Shown here piece after piece: positions 40,410 through 53,654 of a stretch of 64,000 nucleotides of DNA. The stretch comes from Chrysoperla carnea. Its lineage: Eukaryota > Arthropoda > Insecta > Neuroptera > Chrysopidae. The notes beneath the pieces are model-generated. The model had not been told where the DNA came from and searched no databases. It saw nothing but the letters and a program-made list of their open reading frames with translations. The stretch's first letter is position 1. Every line of letters starts with the position of its first letter. The position numbers were made by a program, and so were the translations under genes. The stretch covers positions 36,710,935-36,774,934 of the forward strand of contig NC_058338.1 in the NCBI RefSeq assembly GCF_905475395.1, read 5' to 3'.

Positions 40410-43400
40410 ACAAGTGTAATTATAAGTTCTCTAGAAAATCAAGCGCGAGCAAAATTTCGTACGAATTAAATTTCCAAAAATTGTATATTATCAAAACTTT
40501 TAAAATGATTGTGTTAAGAATTATAGATAGTAATCATAATTTAGTTTAACGCTTAGGCATGATGCGTTAAGTACTTAAAAAACAAAGAATGTGTGTTAAT
40601 ATATATGGTGTGTGTTACTCCGAACATACAGTATGTTTTTTTAAGAGAAATAAATTTGCTTCAAGCAGAAAATTTTGGGTGTATATGAGCACATCTTACG
40701 CAGGCATTAAACTTAACCTATGTTTTCAAGTACAATGAAGAGCTCACTCTACGCCATAATTGGTAATAGGTAGATGAACTCTTTAAATTAGAAAGTTATA
40801 ATTGATTATAAAGGTAACAATTTTCCGCAAACCGTACAGTTTAAGCAAAAACGGACTGAAAAGTTTTAACCAAAATTGCTTTTTCGTATCAAAATTATTA
40901 TTTCGTATAATTGTTTTTGCGGAATCTTGACACTTATCGAAAAAAAAGTTCTAATATAAGTGGTTTGTTTTTCTATAAAGAACGAGAGAACGAGAATGAG
41001 AAAACGCGCAAAAAGATCAATTATTGTCTAAATTATACGGTTTACAAAAAATTTTTCGTGTGAAACATGGTCTTCGATCAAACTTATTTTTCGAGTTTCG
41101 CGTATATGTCAAGTTAAAAAAAATATCCTATATATTACTAACTTGGGTGGTCATTAATTATTAAGAAAAAGCAGAGATTGAGACAAAACTAAAAAATATT
41201 TTTTCATTATTTTTAGAATCAAAATAGCTTGTATATGTCACAAATGTCATGCATTTTTTTTAATTTTCAAATTTTTAGTAATTAAAACCATCCAATCTTG
41301 TTTTAAAGACGATGAGAAGTTTTATCATGACGTCCTCCAATATACAATGACTCACTCATTTGAAATTAAGCTGCGCCAAAAAGAGACTGAATATAACATA
41401 TAATTAAAATGTTAAAAATTGAAACAACCAAATACTCATAAAATTGGAAAATTTGCGACGACATACTAACACTCATTGTGGTTGCGTGTCTCGCATTACC
41501 CTAGACCCGCCCCGGTAAACAATATCCAATAGGCTATTAATAGGTTGTTAAGCTTCATTTTAAGATCAAAATTTTTTTTAAACTGCGTTTAATTAATTTT
41601 TATACAATCGTTTAGTTTTAACATTTGAAAGGTTCTATTTTTTTCCGTAGATCTAGTTGCAAACCTTCTAGCGTAAATTTTCTCTAGTTAGGACTAGAAC
41701 AACAAAAAGGGTTTCAAAGATTTTTTTGCAAATTATTGTTTTTCTATATAACATCTATTAAATAGAAAGCCATGTACATTTTCAATAAAATCATATACTA
41801 TTTACTAAAATATGAATTTTATTCCTATGAATGAAAGAAAACAAATTTAATTTTTTTCTACAAATTTATTGTAATGTTTTCTGGCCAATTAACAATTTCG
41901 AACAATATGGCTAATATTAATACACCAAAACTAACAATGAGTTACATTTAAACACTTGTTAAAATTATCTGATTGTTTGAATATGACATTGGCTTTGATT
42001 ATTCAATATCAGTCGTTTTCTTTGAAATGTCGTTCACTGTAGACAATTAGCAATTCCATGCATCGTTAATATATTCCTTGTTAAGAAATAATTATACTGG
42101 AGCTGCTAATCGCCTTGAGACAGCGTCGAAAGGTTACTATTATTCAATTTATTATAAAAGATGGATTATAATAGGTCATCGGTATTGCACTAAATATAAT
42201 TATTCATTAAGTACGCCTTGTATAGACAAGTACCTAAATACATTATCGTCGATTTGCGAATTGAAAGAGCAGAACTCTAATGATCTGATACTCAAGTTTA
42301 CTCAAAATGGAAAAAGTCATGTCATTCAAGCTTTTTCATTTTTCTAAATTCGCACTCTCACATTTTTGTAAAAAAGTTTCATGTAAAATCGTTCTGGCGC
42401 ATGGTAGCCTCCGACCACTTACCTCTGCGAAAAGTCGTTTTATTACTATAAAGATAGACGAAACAAATATAAAATTATTTATAGAACACTACATAATTAA
42501 TAGACAGGGATCATACGTGTAACATTTAAATTTTGTTATAACATGTAAGTTTCTCGATAATAGGTATAAAAAAGGTAGCAAGTCTCCTTTAGTTTGGAAA
42601 ACTTATCCATTTATATTTGTGTTGAAAACGGCATCGTTGTCCTAATTCTCACTAGATGAAATTTTCTCGAAAATGTATTTTAGAGAACTATAAAGTTAAT
42701 TTCTACTCAATTTTAAATTATATTTTTGTTTAAGACGTACGTTATCGTTAAGGATTTTATATTATTTCTGTTCAGTTATAAAATTCAAGATAAATCGTTT
42801 GTTTTTATTGTCGTTGTACGCTTATAAATTTCTACTTTTTCAAAAAATAAAAAAAAAGTTTTGATTTATGAAGTATTTTAAAATATGATTCCCATATCTC
42901 CTTTTAAATATATCCCTGAATTAATTGATTGTTTAAAATTTGTAAGTAAATTTATTCCGCACCTCCTATAAAACGATATTCAAAATTTACAAAAACTTAT
43001 TTTGCATTGAGGTTACTTTTTGAAATAATATTCTTTTGTTTGGGTTTCGTAGCAAATTGTATGAAAACTAAACAATTTTAAATGCACAGCTTTTTATAAC
43101 TTTCATCCAATTCTGATCAAATTTTACAAGCACATTCCTGTGAACCACTATATATATAATTTTGTAAATAAATATTAAAAGACTCAATATTATTGACATT
43201 CCATTTTCTAAAATCCATACAGGCGTTTAAGATCGGTTGAAAATTGGTTATTACAAAAGTATCAATAAAATTTCCATTTTGTACAAAAGAAACTTTACAT
43301 TTTCGATTGTTTAATATGTAAATTATCACAAGGGGAATATCAAGGCTATTTTTTTTATTCAGCATATTAATTTTTTTAAACTTTTGAACTTGACTAACAT

Positions 43401-43764
43401 TTAAAAAGTTTATTAATAAAATCACTAATTTTATGTGGACTGTTTGTATTTGTATTATGAACTATGGAAAGAGTAATTTCGTCAGTAGGTATACTATGAC
43501 TTATGTTGCTCATTTACGATCTCGACCTCACTTTTTCCGCCCTGAGCACGCAGTCATGCCCATGCATTAATCCAGCCCTGGCTGTGTATATAATAAATTG
43601 AAAATAAAAGTTTAAAGTTCGATTTACATAATTCCGTAATGGAAGAGAAGAAAATAAAAATGAATAAATTACATAATTTTAACAATACGAAACATTTTTT
43701 AGAAAAATAGAAAAGAATATGAATTACCTACATCAAATTTTATAACAAATTTCGTAGCAAGAAT
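40410..43764. other. Downstream of VRK1; intergenic
   Basis: The first 240 bp are the VRK1 3' UTR, ending near the AATAAA at 40649. Beyond that is AT-rich sequence. An inverted TTTCCGCAAAC / GTTTTTGCGGAAT pair at about 40814-40925 suggests a decayed foldback. The frames 42078-42347 and 42307-42522 match nothing I know. Confidence 0.4.
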
Positions 43765-44168
43765 CAGTGACGGATCCAAGGGACTTTGAAGGCTAAATTC
43801 ATTTTTTTCCAAACGTTGCAATATTGTTACAATTGAAAAGATTGAAATCGTACCTGCATGTTAATATGTTCAAGCCCAGTCAAGGGGTTAGCACTGGGCA
43901 ATGTTCACAAAGTGATAGAAATCACATCCGAAGAAATAGTTAACATTAATAAAAGCCATTATTATACGTACATCCATGTGAGATTAAACATCTTGCGATA
44001 CCAGCACCAATTATTCTTTCATTATATTATAGAGAGGTCTAGTAAAATTTTACATTGAGACTGATATTATACCAATAAATAAACTTTTTGCGGTTTGAAA
44101 AAATTTTATTTACGAATTATAGCCCCTCCCCTCCCGCCAAGAGTTGAATCCTAGATCCGTCTGAGCTG
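43765..44168. mobile_element. Possible hAT-type MITE
   Basis: The left end CAGTGACGGATCCAAGG and right end CCTAGATCCGTCTGAGCTG are imperfect inverts sharing GACGGATC. A CCCCTCCCCTCCCGCC tract precedes the right end. CAGTGACGGATC ends are known from insect hAT MITEs. It is about 400 bp with no transposase. Termini and target duplication are uncertain. Confidence 0.45.
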
Positions 44169-44316
44169 GGAGCTACGAAAAATAAAAGCCTGAGCTGGGT
44201 TCTTTTGAGTTTAAAACATATATGTGATACCTACTCCTATATGGTCGGTTGGCATGGGACAGAATGTTCCAACATAATGGTGCCGACAATATACTTTTCT
44301 ATCTATCCTCCACGAT

Positions 44317-44347
44317 GCGTATGCTTGTCAAGTTGACAAGCATACGC
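44317..44347. repeat. Perfect 31-bp palindrome
   Basis: Fifteen bases, GCGTATGCTTGTCAA, are exactly mirrored around a single central G. This is unusually long and GC-balanced for the surrounding AT-rich sequence. Confidence 0.85.
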
Positions 44348-45071
44348 GCAGAACAGGCTTAATCACTTGAAGAATAGAGAGCACGAGAACTGTCTCAGTG
44401 TGTCGGGATATATTCCACTTAGAGGTACTACCCACATAGGACATATACGGGTTTAAAATGACCCAATGGTGTTGAAGTGAGCCGCTTATGCCTGCGCAAA
44501 TACTATTACTATGACAATAATTAAAGTTTACGAATGCAACGCTGGCAAATGTACAGAAATTTTGCAAATTAAATTTTATTGAATCGATTGAGTAACATTG
44601 ACTCTAGTTTATTTTAAGGTTATTTGGTATCATTAACATACATTAACATACAATAAATAATATTATACCATCGCAAATTGTTTGGAAATTATTTTTACTC
44701 GCAATATTTTTTAAATGTCTGTTTAGCGCTTCTTTAAACTTGCCGCTTTTGTAAATATTTTAAAAAGCAAAGAAAAAGAAAATTAACACTAATTTCTATC
44801 AAGAGTGTGGCATGGATCGACATATGAGAACGGAAAATTTTGAACCATAATTTATTCTATGGGTTACATTTTAACCTAGTAGAGGCTCGCTTCGCTCGCC
44901 TGAAAATTTGTATTATATATTTTTCTTATATGGCTGTAGCAAATAAATTAGCACTCTTTCTTTCATCATTTTCATTTCAATAATCAAGTAATTCCATAAC
45001 GGGTCGCAATACTGTAAAATAGTCTGAAAATATTGTGTCAATATCCATAGATAATAAATATTTATATTATT
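44348..45071. other. Intergenic; possible Helitron-like end
   Basis: 44328-44567 on the minus strand is open for 79 codons but unrecognised. At 44877-44900 the minus strand reads AGGCGAGCGAAGCGAGCCTC followed by TACTAG, a pattern seen at 3' ends of some Helitron-like repeats. Otherwise nothing is recognised. Confidence 0.35.
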
Positions 45072-45635
45072 TATTATACCATGTATATGAAATATTCCAA
45101 GGTATATACTAAGTTTAGTCCCAAGTTTGTAACGCTTAAAAATATTGATACTATGAACAATTTTGGTATAGGTGTTCATAAAATCATCTAATTAGTTCAT
45201 TTCCGGTTGTATGACTGTCTGTCTGTTCGTTTGTCATCACGATTACTCAAAAACGAAAAGAGATATCTGAAATTTTTATAGCGTGCTTAGGACGTTAAAA
45301 GTGAGGTCGACTTCGTAAATAAGCAACATAGATCAATTGGGTCTTGGGTCCGTAGGACCCATCTTGTAAACTAGAGATAGATCAAAAGTTTAAATGTAAA
45401 AAATGTTCCTTATAAAAAAATAAACAACTTTTGTTTGAAACATTATTTTGAAAACATCACTGTTTACCCGCGAGAGCGCAAATTATGCGTAAATTGTATA
45501 TAGCGTAAATTGTATATGTATTATATGGGAATATCAGTTATGTATGTGTGACGTGTATGTATGTGTAATGTGATGGAGTAATCAGCACTGTCTATACATG
45601 GTATTACAACAATTAACTCAGTCAATTGTTTGTTT
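45072..45635 (-). repeat. Dispersed repeat family A, copy 5
   Basis: Near full-length minus-strand copy (564 bp). Left end TATTATACCATGTATATGAA, right end AACTCAGTCAATTGTTTG. It keeps every internal landmark: TTTAGTCCCAAGTTTGTAAC, GGTATAGGTGTTCATAAAAT, TCTTGGGTCCGTAGGACCCA, AACATCACTGTTTACCCGCG and CACTGTCTATACATGG. It makes a good reference copy for building the family consensus. Confidence 0.9.
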
Positions 45636-47535
45636 TATTTTATATTATAATATTTATATTATTTGTATTTTATAATTAGTTGCCTATGGTCAATATCAAT
45701 ATCTCCAAGTCTACAAGTTTTATTTGTTTATGTTTAAATAATAAATAGTAAATAAAATCGGTATTGAATTAATTAATTTATAAATTGTAAAACAAAATAA
45801 TTTTTTTTCCTCAAGTAGGAAAAGTACTATCCGCGCAATAAATAGTAAATTTCCCATTACACGAATTAAACTTACTACATACACTTAAATTACTGCAGTT
45901 TGTGTGCGACAAGTTTTGAGATATTTAATGGGTAGGGGAAATGAAAGTAAATCGGTCCCAGCAGGTAAAACGGACCAGGCTTATAACTTCTAAACTAATT
46001 GTCCCATCTGTTAGTTTCTTAGACTGACATATTAGACGGCCTGCGTCCGGTCAGCGTACTCAAAGTTGCAATTCATTGCCATAGGCTATTATCGAAATAA
46101 TAATAATAGTTTTCGTGTTTTGATGTAAAAAAGCAAATTTAGATTAGCCTTCACTTCCATTATGTTTCTTATAATGATTTTTATGTGTGATCAAATGACT
46201 TCTCATGGTTCCAACAAGTGTTAAGTAAAGGAAATAAGAAAACATTATCGTCGGCATTGCCGTAAATTTTCACTTTATGTTGCTAGCCTCCCAAAATGCA
46301 AAATGGGTCGAGGAAGCGGTCAATGTGGATCTCCTTTAAGAAAAAAGAAAATTTCATCAAAAAAAAAAAATCGATGAATGTGTCCTATATTGCACAAGTA
46401 AAGGGTGGGTGCGATGCATAATTCGCTTTTTATGAGCTTATTCAAAATTCACCCGCTTGCTAGCATCGATACTAGTGATGATTATAGTTACAATTTTCCC
46501 AACTTGGAGTCTACTAATCGATTAAGTTTCTGTCGAAACTATGAAAAATTGGATTGTGTATACAGGTTGTCCCAAAATTATGATTAAAGAATTACAAGTT
46601 TTAAACGATAATAACTTGTTTAACTTAAATACAACACACGGTTTATGTCAACAATAAATGTAAATTGCAAACCGTTAAATACCAAATACCATCAACTTTC
46701 CTATAGCTAACTGTGCATGTTTTCATGAAAAACGCACATTTTTAGAATCGAACTGTAAATTTAATATTCATGAATGATATCAAGTCGACTATGGATCTTT
46801 ACTTGAAAAGTCAAAATATTTTTCGCAGTTCAGTTATTCGTTTGGGCTGTATACTATAGTAGCTCTTTATGATTTTTGTTTACTTTATAATCCAAAATGA
46901 AAGTTTATTCAAGAGAAAAACAGATCAACATTATTTTAATTTTAGGAGAATACCAGTTTACAGTTTTTTTCATTTCCTGTCTTTTAATGGAAGAATTCTT
47001 TTAATGGCCTTTTCATGCTGAACACTTCTAGTTTATCCAAACTGAGCCAACAATGCACAGCCAATGAGGCTCTATCATCGTTTAAAATTTGAAATACTGT
47101 AGCCATAACTTTTTACTTACGTAGCCATAAGTATTTTATATTAAACAATTAAAAAATTAATTTTAAAACATTTAAGATAAATTAAAATAAAAGAAATATT
47201 AAAAAACCAAGAGACGGAAGAATTTGGTATTCTAATTTATGGGATTCCAGCATTTTCTTTATATGTCTATGATATACTGGTTTTCTTGCTATGAGTTGAA
47301 TGTAACTTCGATACGCGTTGAGCTATACACAGCACACACAGCAACAGCATAACCATCGTAAAGCAAGCTACCACATTTGCAAGAACCATATAACACCTAT
47401 AACAACTCATTCTTACACGCATGGCTTAACGCGTGTACTCTGTCATACTCGTGGGAGATGCCTATGCTGAGATGTAAACTAAACATAGTGTATATGAAAA
47501 ACGCTATAGATCTACACTAATTATAATATAAAGAG
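45636..47535. other. Intergenic; one unexplained exon-like frame
   Basis: AT-rich. 46405-46587 (60 codons, +) contains a stretch with balanced composition and no low-complexity runs that could be an exon, but I recognise no family and see no partner exon. 47280-47470 is less AT-rich without clear features. Confidence 0.35.
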
Positions 47536-47810
47536 GAAACATTTTTTAATTGTTTGTTTGTAATGGATAAACTCAAAACTACTGGACCGATTTAAAAAAT
47601 CTTTCAACAGTATAAAGCTACATTAATTATCAGCGAGTAACATGATCTGTACTTTATTTAAAAAAATAGAGTTCCGAACTAAAAAATTAACACCTATGAA
47701 ATTGAGAACAAAAGGTGGCATAAGTGAGCTGGTAAGAGAAATAAATGCTATAACCCAGTATTCTTTGTTTTTAAAGTTAAAATTGCCCAGCAAAGCAATC
47801 GAGTAACTGC
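47536..47810 (+). repeat. Helitron-like interspersed repeat, copy 2
   Basis: Begins TTAATTGTTTGTTTGTAATGGATAAACTCA in two shared pieces, then AAACTACTGGACCGATTTAA, and ends with AAATTGCCCAGCAAAGCAAT. The opening is a widespread insect repeat motif. The tail matches the 13835-14120 copy. Class is uncertain. Confidence 0.4.
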
Positions 47811-49616
47811 TATAGTAATAAATATTCTTTAGATGTGTCTGGTAAGTACACGTCCAAGGCAAGAACAAAGGAACCATCTAGACAGCATTCTCTTTTTATC
47901 GAGGTATCGCATATCACGACGTCAAGCAAATATAGTCTCGCTTGGTTTCCGCGTTTACCGCTTGTTGTCAAAGTCACATCCAGCAATCCAACATGGATGG
48001 AACCTAGCTCGTAGGTTTTTCTATCAATGTTTTATATACTTCAATGAATAGTTTTGCTAATTACCGCCCGCACTGTTGCCCAGTTATGTTTTTTCTCGAA
48101 AGACGAGTAAATTTTATCTGTATATGCTTTTCGAAATGTCTAGAATTACATTTTCTACTATTTCAAAAATGTTGAATCGGGGGCCCGAACAATGGATGGC
48201 AAGCGATCAGAGTGGTATATTTTCCAATTAGAATATGAAATTGATTGAAGTATAGATTTTTCAATCATCAATCATGATTCATTACATGTCGTCTCAAAAG
48301 TCCAAACCAAAAATTATAAAAGTTAACGTAAGTTTATTGCCCCAACCAATAACATTTTGCCCTTGGAAACATGCTTTCAAAATTAGAATCATAGTCAGTT
48401 ATTATTTTAAGTTTAGTCACTCCAAATTTTATCATATGTCTCTAATAATATTTACATATGTTAAATAAAATTTTGAACCTATTTTAAGTGAAAAAGTCTT
48501 TTCCAAATATTAAAACTTCCAAAATATTCCATTTAATTGTAATATTTAATTTTAATTATGTGAATTTATTCACTAAAAATACCTTGTTCATTGTCAAATT
48601 TACATATAAAAATATATTGATTGAATGTTAATTTTATTGGAAATGTTTAATTAAAAAGTTTTAAAAAAAGTTATATAAAACTCTATATCTTGTTTTTAAT
48701 TCATATCAGAGCTTACAGTCAAATATTAGTGTCTGATACATGGTTTCGACATATCATTTCAAATTGATCAAAAGGTGATTCTCAATTTTGTGTTCATTAT
48801 TAAGGAAAAAACAAAATCCGTTATTTGATTAAACTCAAAGCTTTGTTTTTTGTATTAAGTTTTAATTTGTGGTCTTTTCGAGTCTTTGCCTCAAATTTTC
48901 GTGTAGTTTATTGCTTAGCGGGTTTCTTAGCAGGCCTATTTTCGGAGGTGTAGTGTATCAAACAGAGTGAAGTGAATCATTATTAACCCTTTTCTAAATT
49001 TAGTGCTTTCATTAATGGCTGAAACAAATATTCTGAATTATTTATTGTTTAATTAAAATTAAATGTAAGATCAGAATATTTATCGCAGCCGTTAAGAAGG
49101 GAAATAGTTGAAAGAAAATTAATTCACCTCACTTCCGGCTGTGGTCATGAATGTTTGAATTAAAGCAATTTGAATATCTTCTGTGATCTAATTCATATAT
49201 TGCAAACGTTCCAAAAATTACTGAAAAATCAAATGATAGATTTTGCCATTTACCTTCGATTTAATTAATATTTTTAGTTGTTATATTATTCAAATTTTGG
49301 GAGGAAAAAGGCTTTTTAGTAATAATAAGGCTAATGCTTTATTGTTGACACTGGTGACAAAACGAAAAAAATGATTCGATTTTTGATCCAAATTTTTTTT
49401 TGCCATTAATTGGAGATATTGTGTGTAATTTTAAATTCTAGATCAAAATCAAATACGTATGTGTTGTCTTACTGTTAAAGTACCTCGTTTTACATTTTCT
49501 CCTATTATTAAGGTTTTCATACTTCTGACACGTAAATCGCGAATTTATTATAATCCAATCGCTAGAGGAGTTATAATCAATTGTATTAAATATCATCTTA
49601 TCATCAGTGTTTTAGA
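47811..49616. other. Intergenic upstream of CYP4G
   Basis: Unremarkable AT-rich sequence. The frame 47833-48051 (72 codons) is relatively GC-rich but unrecognised. The last kilobase probably includes CYP4G regulatory DNA, but I can point to no specific site before the TATA box. Confidence 0.35.
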
Positions 49617-49650
49617 TATATATAAGCTATAAGCAGATGGAGTCACAGTT
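49617..49650 (+). promoter_or_regulatory. CYP4G core promoter: TATA box and initiator
   Basis: TATATATAAG at 49617-49626 is followed 26-28 bp later by AGTCACAGTT, an initiator-like sequence with its A at 49645. This spacing fits an insect TATA promoter. The bases just before the CYP4G ATG (ATTTTTAG, ending 49899) look like a splice acceptor, so a 5' UTR intron may separate promoter and start codon. Confidence 0.55.
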
Positions 49651-49899
49651 CCACAGCGACTTACATACTAAAGATAATTATAATGAGAGCCTTTATTTTA
49701 AAAAGTTTGTGTCTAATATTGATGATTAAGGATGGTAATTTTCAGTAATTTGTTATAAGGCAAATATACAAAAATTTTGCCTCAATATAAAGTTCTCTTC
49801 CATCTCAATCATTTAAGAAGATTATACTCCAGTAATCAAAATAACTTAATATAAAATTCTAAAATTTAATTAAGGTTAGTTTATATTCAAAATTTTTAG

Positions 49900-52800
49900 A
49901 TGTCGACTACATTTACCAGCCTAGATGAAAATACCTCATCGTGGAGTGTAGCAGGAGCTACACTATATGGATTAATTACATCTGCAACCCTATTAGTAAT
50001 ATACTATTACTGGGAACAAAATAAACGATTCGCCCGTTTAGGTAACGCCATTCCTGGACCACCGGGCGTACCATTCCTTGGAAATGCCTTAGAAATTTTC
50101 CTATCGACACCTGAAGGTAGTTTAATTAACTTGTATAATTTGTTAAATATAATTATTAAAAGTTATAATTTTTTGTAGAGCTTCTGGTTAAAGCTCTGGA
50201 ATATTCTAAACATTATGGTAAAGTGGTAAAAGGTTGGTTAGGACCATATCTTGTCGTGTTTTTAATCGATCCAAGAGATGTTGAAGTAAGTGTGATACAA
50301 TATCAATATATTTTTTTTAATTTACATAATACAAGCACATAACTAGAATACCTATTTAATTCTAGTGCGATATTTATGTATACGGTTTGGTAACAATCTC
50401 GTTAGCCATTTAAAATTTATGAAATAAGAAGAATTTTTATGGACGTTCTTATGTATAAAACAAAGAGGGAACGTACTGCGTGTAATTAGTAAATTTTTTA
50501 CTAATATCTCCTGATTATCATTGACTACTGTTTATCGAATGATAGTCAATGAATGAACAAATGAATCAATTTTTGTCATACCCGTATCTCCCAAATTAGG
50601 CCTCAGATCAAAATTTGGAAAAGAGTGTTTTTGTTGCTCTTGATGAGCTTAATTTCGGAAGCTATGTTTCTGCAGTCAATAACAGAACACGTTGTATATT
50701 AGACACTTTACTAATTTCAAAATGTCTACCAAACAATATATTTAGCCATTTAAATTTCGGAGACTTCCTCTTTTGATAAAATGCAAAAATGTTGATCGCT
50801 GACTAACAAAAAAATAAAAATACCAAATCTTGATAATTCGCACATCGAGAAAAAGAGATTCTTTTTATTATGTAGAAGATTTGCTAATACTATTATCTCT
50901 ATTTTTATACCTACTTTGTATATATGAAATATATATCAAGATATACTAATTTTAGTACCAAGTTTGTAAATTGACGATATTATTAAAATATTGACGATAC
51001 GAACAAAATTTTGGTATAGGCAATCATAAAATCACCTGATTAGCCCATTTCCGGTTGTCCATTCATCAGGACTGTCTGTTTGGAGATTAAATAATTTTAA
51101 GGTGATCAGGGACGTAGAAAGTGAGTTTGAGTTTGTTAATGAGCAACGTAGGTCAATTGGATCTTGGGTCATTAGAACCCATCTTGTAAACTGTAAGCGA
51201 TAGAATAAAAGATTGAATGTAAAAAATTTTCCTGATAAAGAAATAACAATTTTTTTGAAATATGTTTTTATAAAAATATTTTTTTATTCCCGTGAGGATG
51301 CAAATTAGACCATAAGTTTCCATTTTCTCCAAAATAATAATAATAATAAGTACTACTACTTTAAATTTTAGGTAATCCTTAATAGCCATGTTCATATTGA
51401 TAAATCTGATGAATATAAATTTTTCAAACCTTGGCTTGGTGAAGGACTTTTAATTAGCAGTGGTAAGTTTTTATCTTGTTTAAAATTTACATTAGCTGAG
51501 TAAGAATAATTTATTGGGGTATGGGACGAAGTTATTTTTCATATAATTACTCTCAAAAGCTGTTAATTCATTTCATTGTGCCTGTTATTTAATACATAAT
51601 ATGTATTTCGTTCCTAAGAGATCACCTTCCACATTTCATATACTTTTTTTTATTTGTATAGGAGAAAAATGGCGCACACATCGGAAGATGATTGCACCAA
51701 CATTCCATATGAATATATTAAAATCATTTATGGATGTATTTAATAGAAATAGTCTTGCAGTTGTAAAAAAAATGAGAAAAGAAATTGATCGAGAATTTGA
51801 TGTGCATGATTATATGAGTGGTATTACAGTTGATATCCTCTTGGAAACTGCTATGGGTGTAAAGCGTACTCATTCTGATAATGCTGGTTTTGATTATGCT
51901 GTTGCAGTAATGAAGTAAGTATCTTTTACGTTACTGTACGCAGTCTAGTTTAGTACATTATGGCTTAATAATTCCCGACGAGCAAATTCCAAGTAAGTTA
52001 CTTATGTCTAGACTGTATGTATAGTAACCTTTCTTGAAGCTTTATTTGGTAAACAAAAATTATGTGGATTTATTTAATCCTAAGAAGACAGTTCTTTTTA
52101 CCCTTTGAAATTTTTACCCTATTCAAGCTTAGTTCCTCGAAAATCCTATAGTGGCCTTTTTTGTTTAATTTGATTTTTGTTAAAAATCTTCTTGAAGATC
52201 CTGAGAAGATTTTTGATAGAGGAATAGGAGATATTACTATTTACAGGTCCTATTTCCAATGCCATCCTCAAGAAACTTATATCTCTTTTAAATTTTTAGA
52301 ATGTGCGATATTCTACATCAGCGTCATTATAAATTTTGGATGAGATTTGAACCTTTATTCAAGTTAACAAATTTTGCTAAGAAACAATTGGAATATCTTG
52401 GAATTATCCATGGCTTAACAAATAAGGTAAAAAAATACAATTTAAAATATATAAAATACTATTTTCTTAACTCCGAATAACCACCCAAGTAAATCTCGAA
52501 CAGTTTTAGTTTGACATATAAACATAAGATACTCAGTAAAAACATAATAATTTACAAAATTTTTTAATTTATTTATAAGGTAATTAAAACAAAAAAAGAA
52601 GAGTTTTTGCAAAACAGGGTGTTGGGGAATGAACCTAATTACTTCGAACAATTAGACTCTGATGCCGCAAAAATTGATCAAAAGGAAGCGAAACTTTCAT
52701 CTCAAAATAACGAAAATAGCGATCCAAACAAAGGAACTCCTTTGCGAGATGATTTAGATGAAATTGATGAACAAGACGTGGGTAAGTAATAAACAGAATA

Positions 52801-53637
52801 TATATCAGTCACTTTTTTCCCTAAATTCACTTAAATTTTTTTATGTTACATGTATTTGGTTTTAATTTTAGGTGAAAAGAAACGTTTAGCATTTTTAGAT
52901 CTTATGATTGAAACTGCTCATTCAACTCAAAACTTAACAGACGAGGAAATAAAAGAAGAAGTCGACACTATTATGTTTGAGGTAAAAATTTATAACTTTA
53001 AAATTATTTGACAAATTTTATCATTTCAAATATTTTTTAGGGCCATGACACTACTGCTGCTGGATCTAGTTTTGTCCTATGCCTGCTTGGAATTTATAAA
53101 GATGTACAAGATAAAGTATATCAAGAACTTTATGACATTTTTGGAAACTCAGATCGTCCAGTAACATATTTAGATACTTTAGAAATGAAATATTTAGAAC
53201 GTGTAATTATGGAAACGTTACGATTGTACCCACCAGTACCAATAATTGCCAGAAAAATGAATCAAGAAGTTAAACTAGCGTCCGGAGATTATACATTACC
53301 AGTGGGATGTACAGTTGTTATTGGAACCTATAAAATTCATCATGACCCAGATTATTATAAGAATCCTGATACATTTGATCCAGATAATTTCCTACCAGAA
53401 CGTACGCAGAACAGACATTATTACAGTTACATTCCATTTAGTGCAGGACCAAGAAGTTGTGTTGGTCGTAAATATGCGATGTTAAAGCTTAAAGTTTTAC
53501 TATCAACAATATTAAGAAATTATACTATCGTATCTGATTTAACTGAAAAGGACTTTAGATTAACGGGTGATATTATTTTAAAGCGCGCAGATGGTTTTAG
53601 AATCCGAATTCAACCGAGAGAAAGAGTACCCGTGTAA
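49900..53637 (+). CDS. CYP4G: Cytochrome P450, CYP4G subfamily
   Basis: Haem-thiolate mono-oxygenase of the insect-specific CYP4G group. These are ER-anchored oxidative decarbonylases that turn long-chain aldehydes into cuticular hydrocarbons in oenocytes, with P450 reductase as electron donor. The eight exons I join are 49900-50116, 50179-50285, 51372-51462, 51662-51914, 52300-52426, 52580-52781, 52872-52981 and 53041-53637. Total is 567 aa, all GT...AG and phase-consistent. Visible: N-terminal hydrophobic anchor (about residues 18-36), proline hinge I-P-G-P-P-G-V-P (51-58), W-R-T-H-R-K (C helix), I-helix G-H-D-T-T (370-374), E-T-L-R (427-430), and haem loop [10 protein letters not shown] with ligand C509. 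A CYP4G hallmark is the acidic, polar insertion at about 281-330, ending [12 protein letters not shown]. Intron 2 holds a family A repeat. Poly(A) signals at 54199 and 54269. Confidence 0.95.
50904..51310 (-). repeat. Dispersed repeat family A, copy 6, in CYP4G intron 2
   Basis: Lies antisense within CYP4G intron 2 (50286-51371). Left end TTTTTATACCTACTTTGTAT, internal GGTATAGGCAATCATAAAAT and TCTTGGGTCATTAGAACCCA. It breaks off after CCCGTGAGGATGCAAATTAG, so it lacks the CAATTAACTCAGTCAATT end found in other minus-strand copies. It accounts for over a third of this intron. Confidence 0.8.
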
Positions 53638-53654
53638 AGGTGTATTTTCATGGT

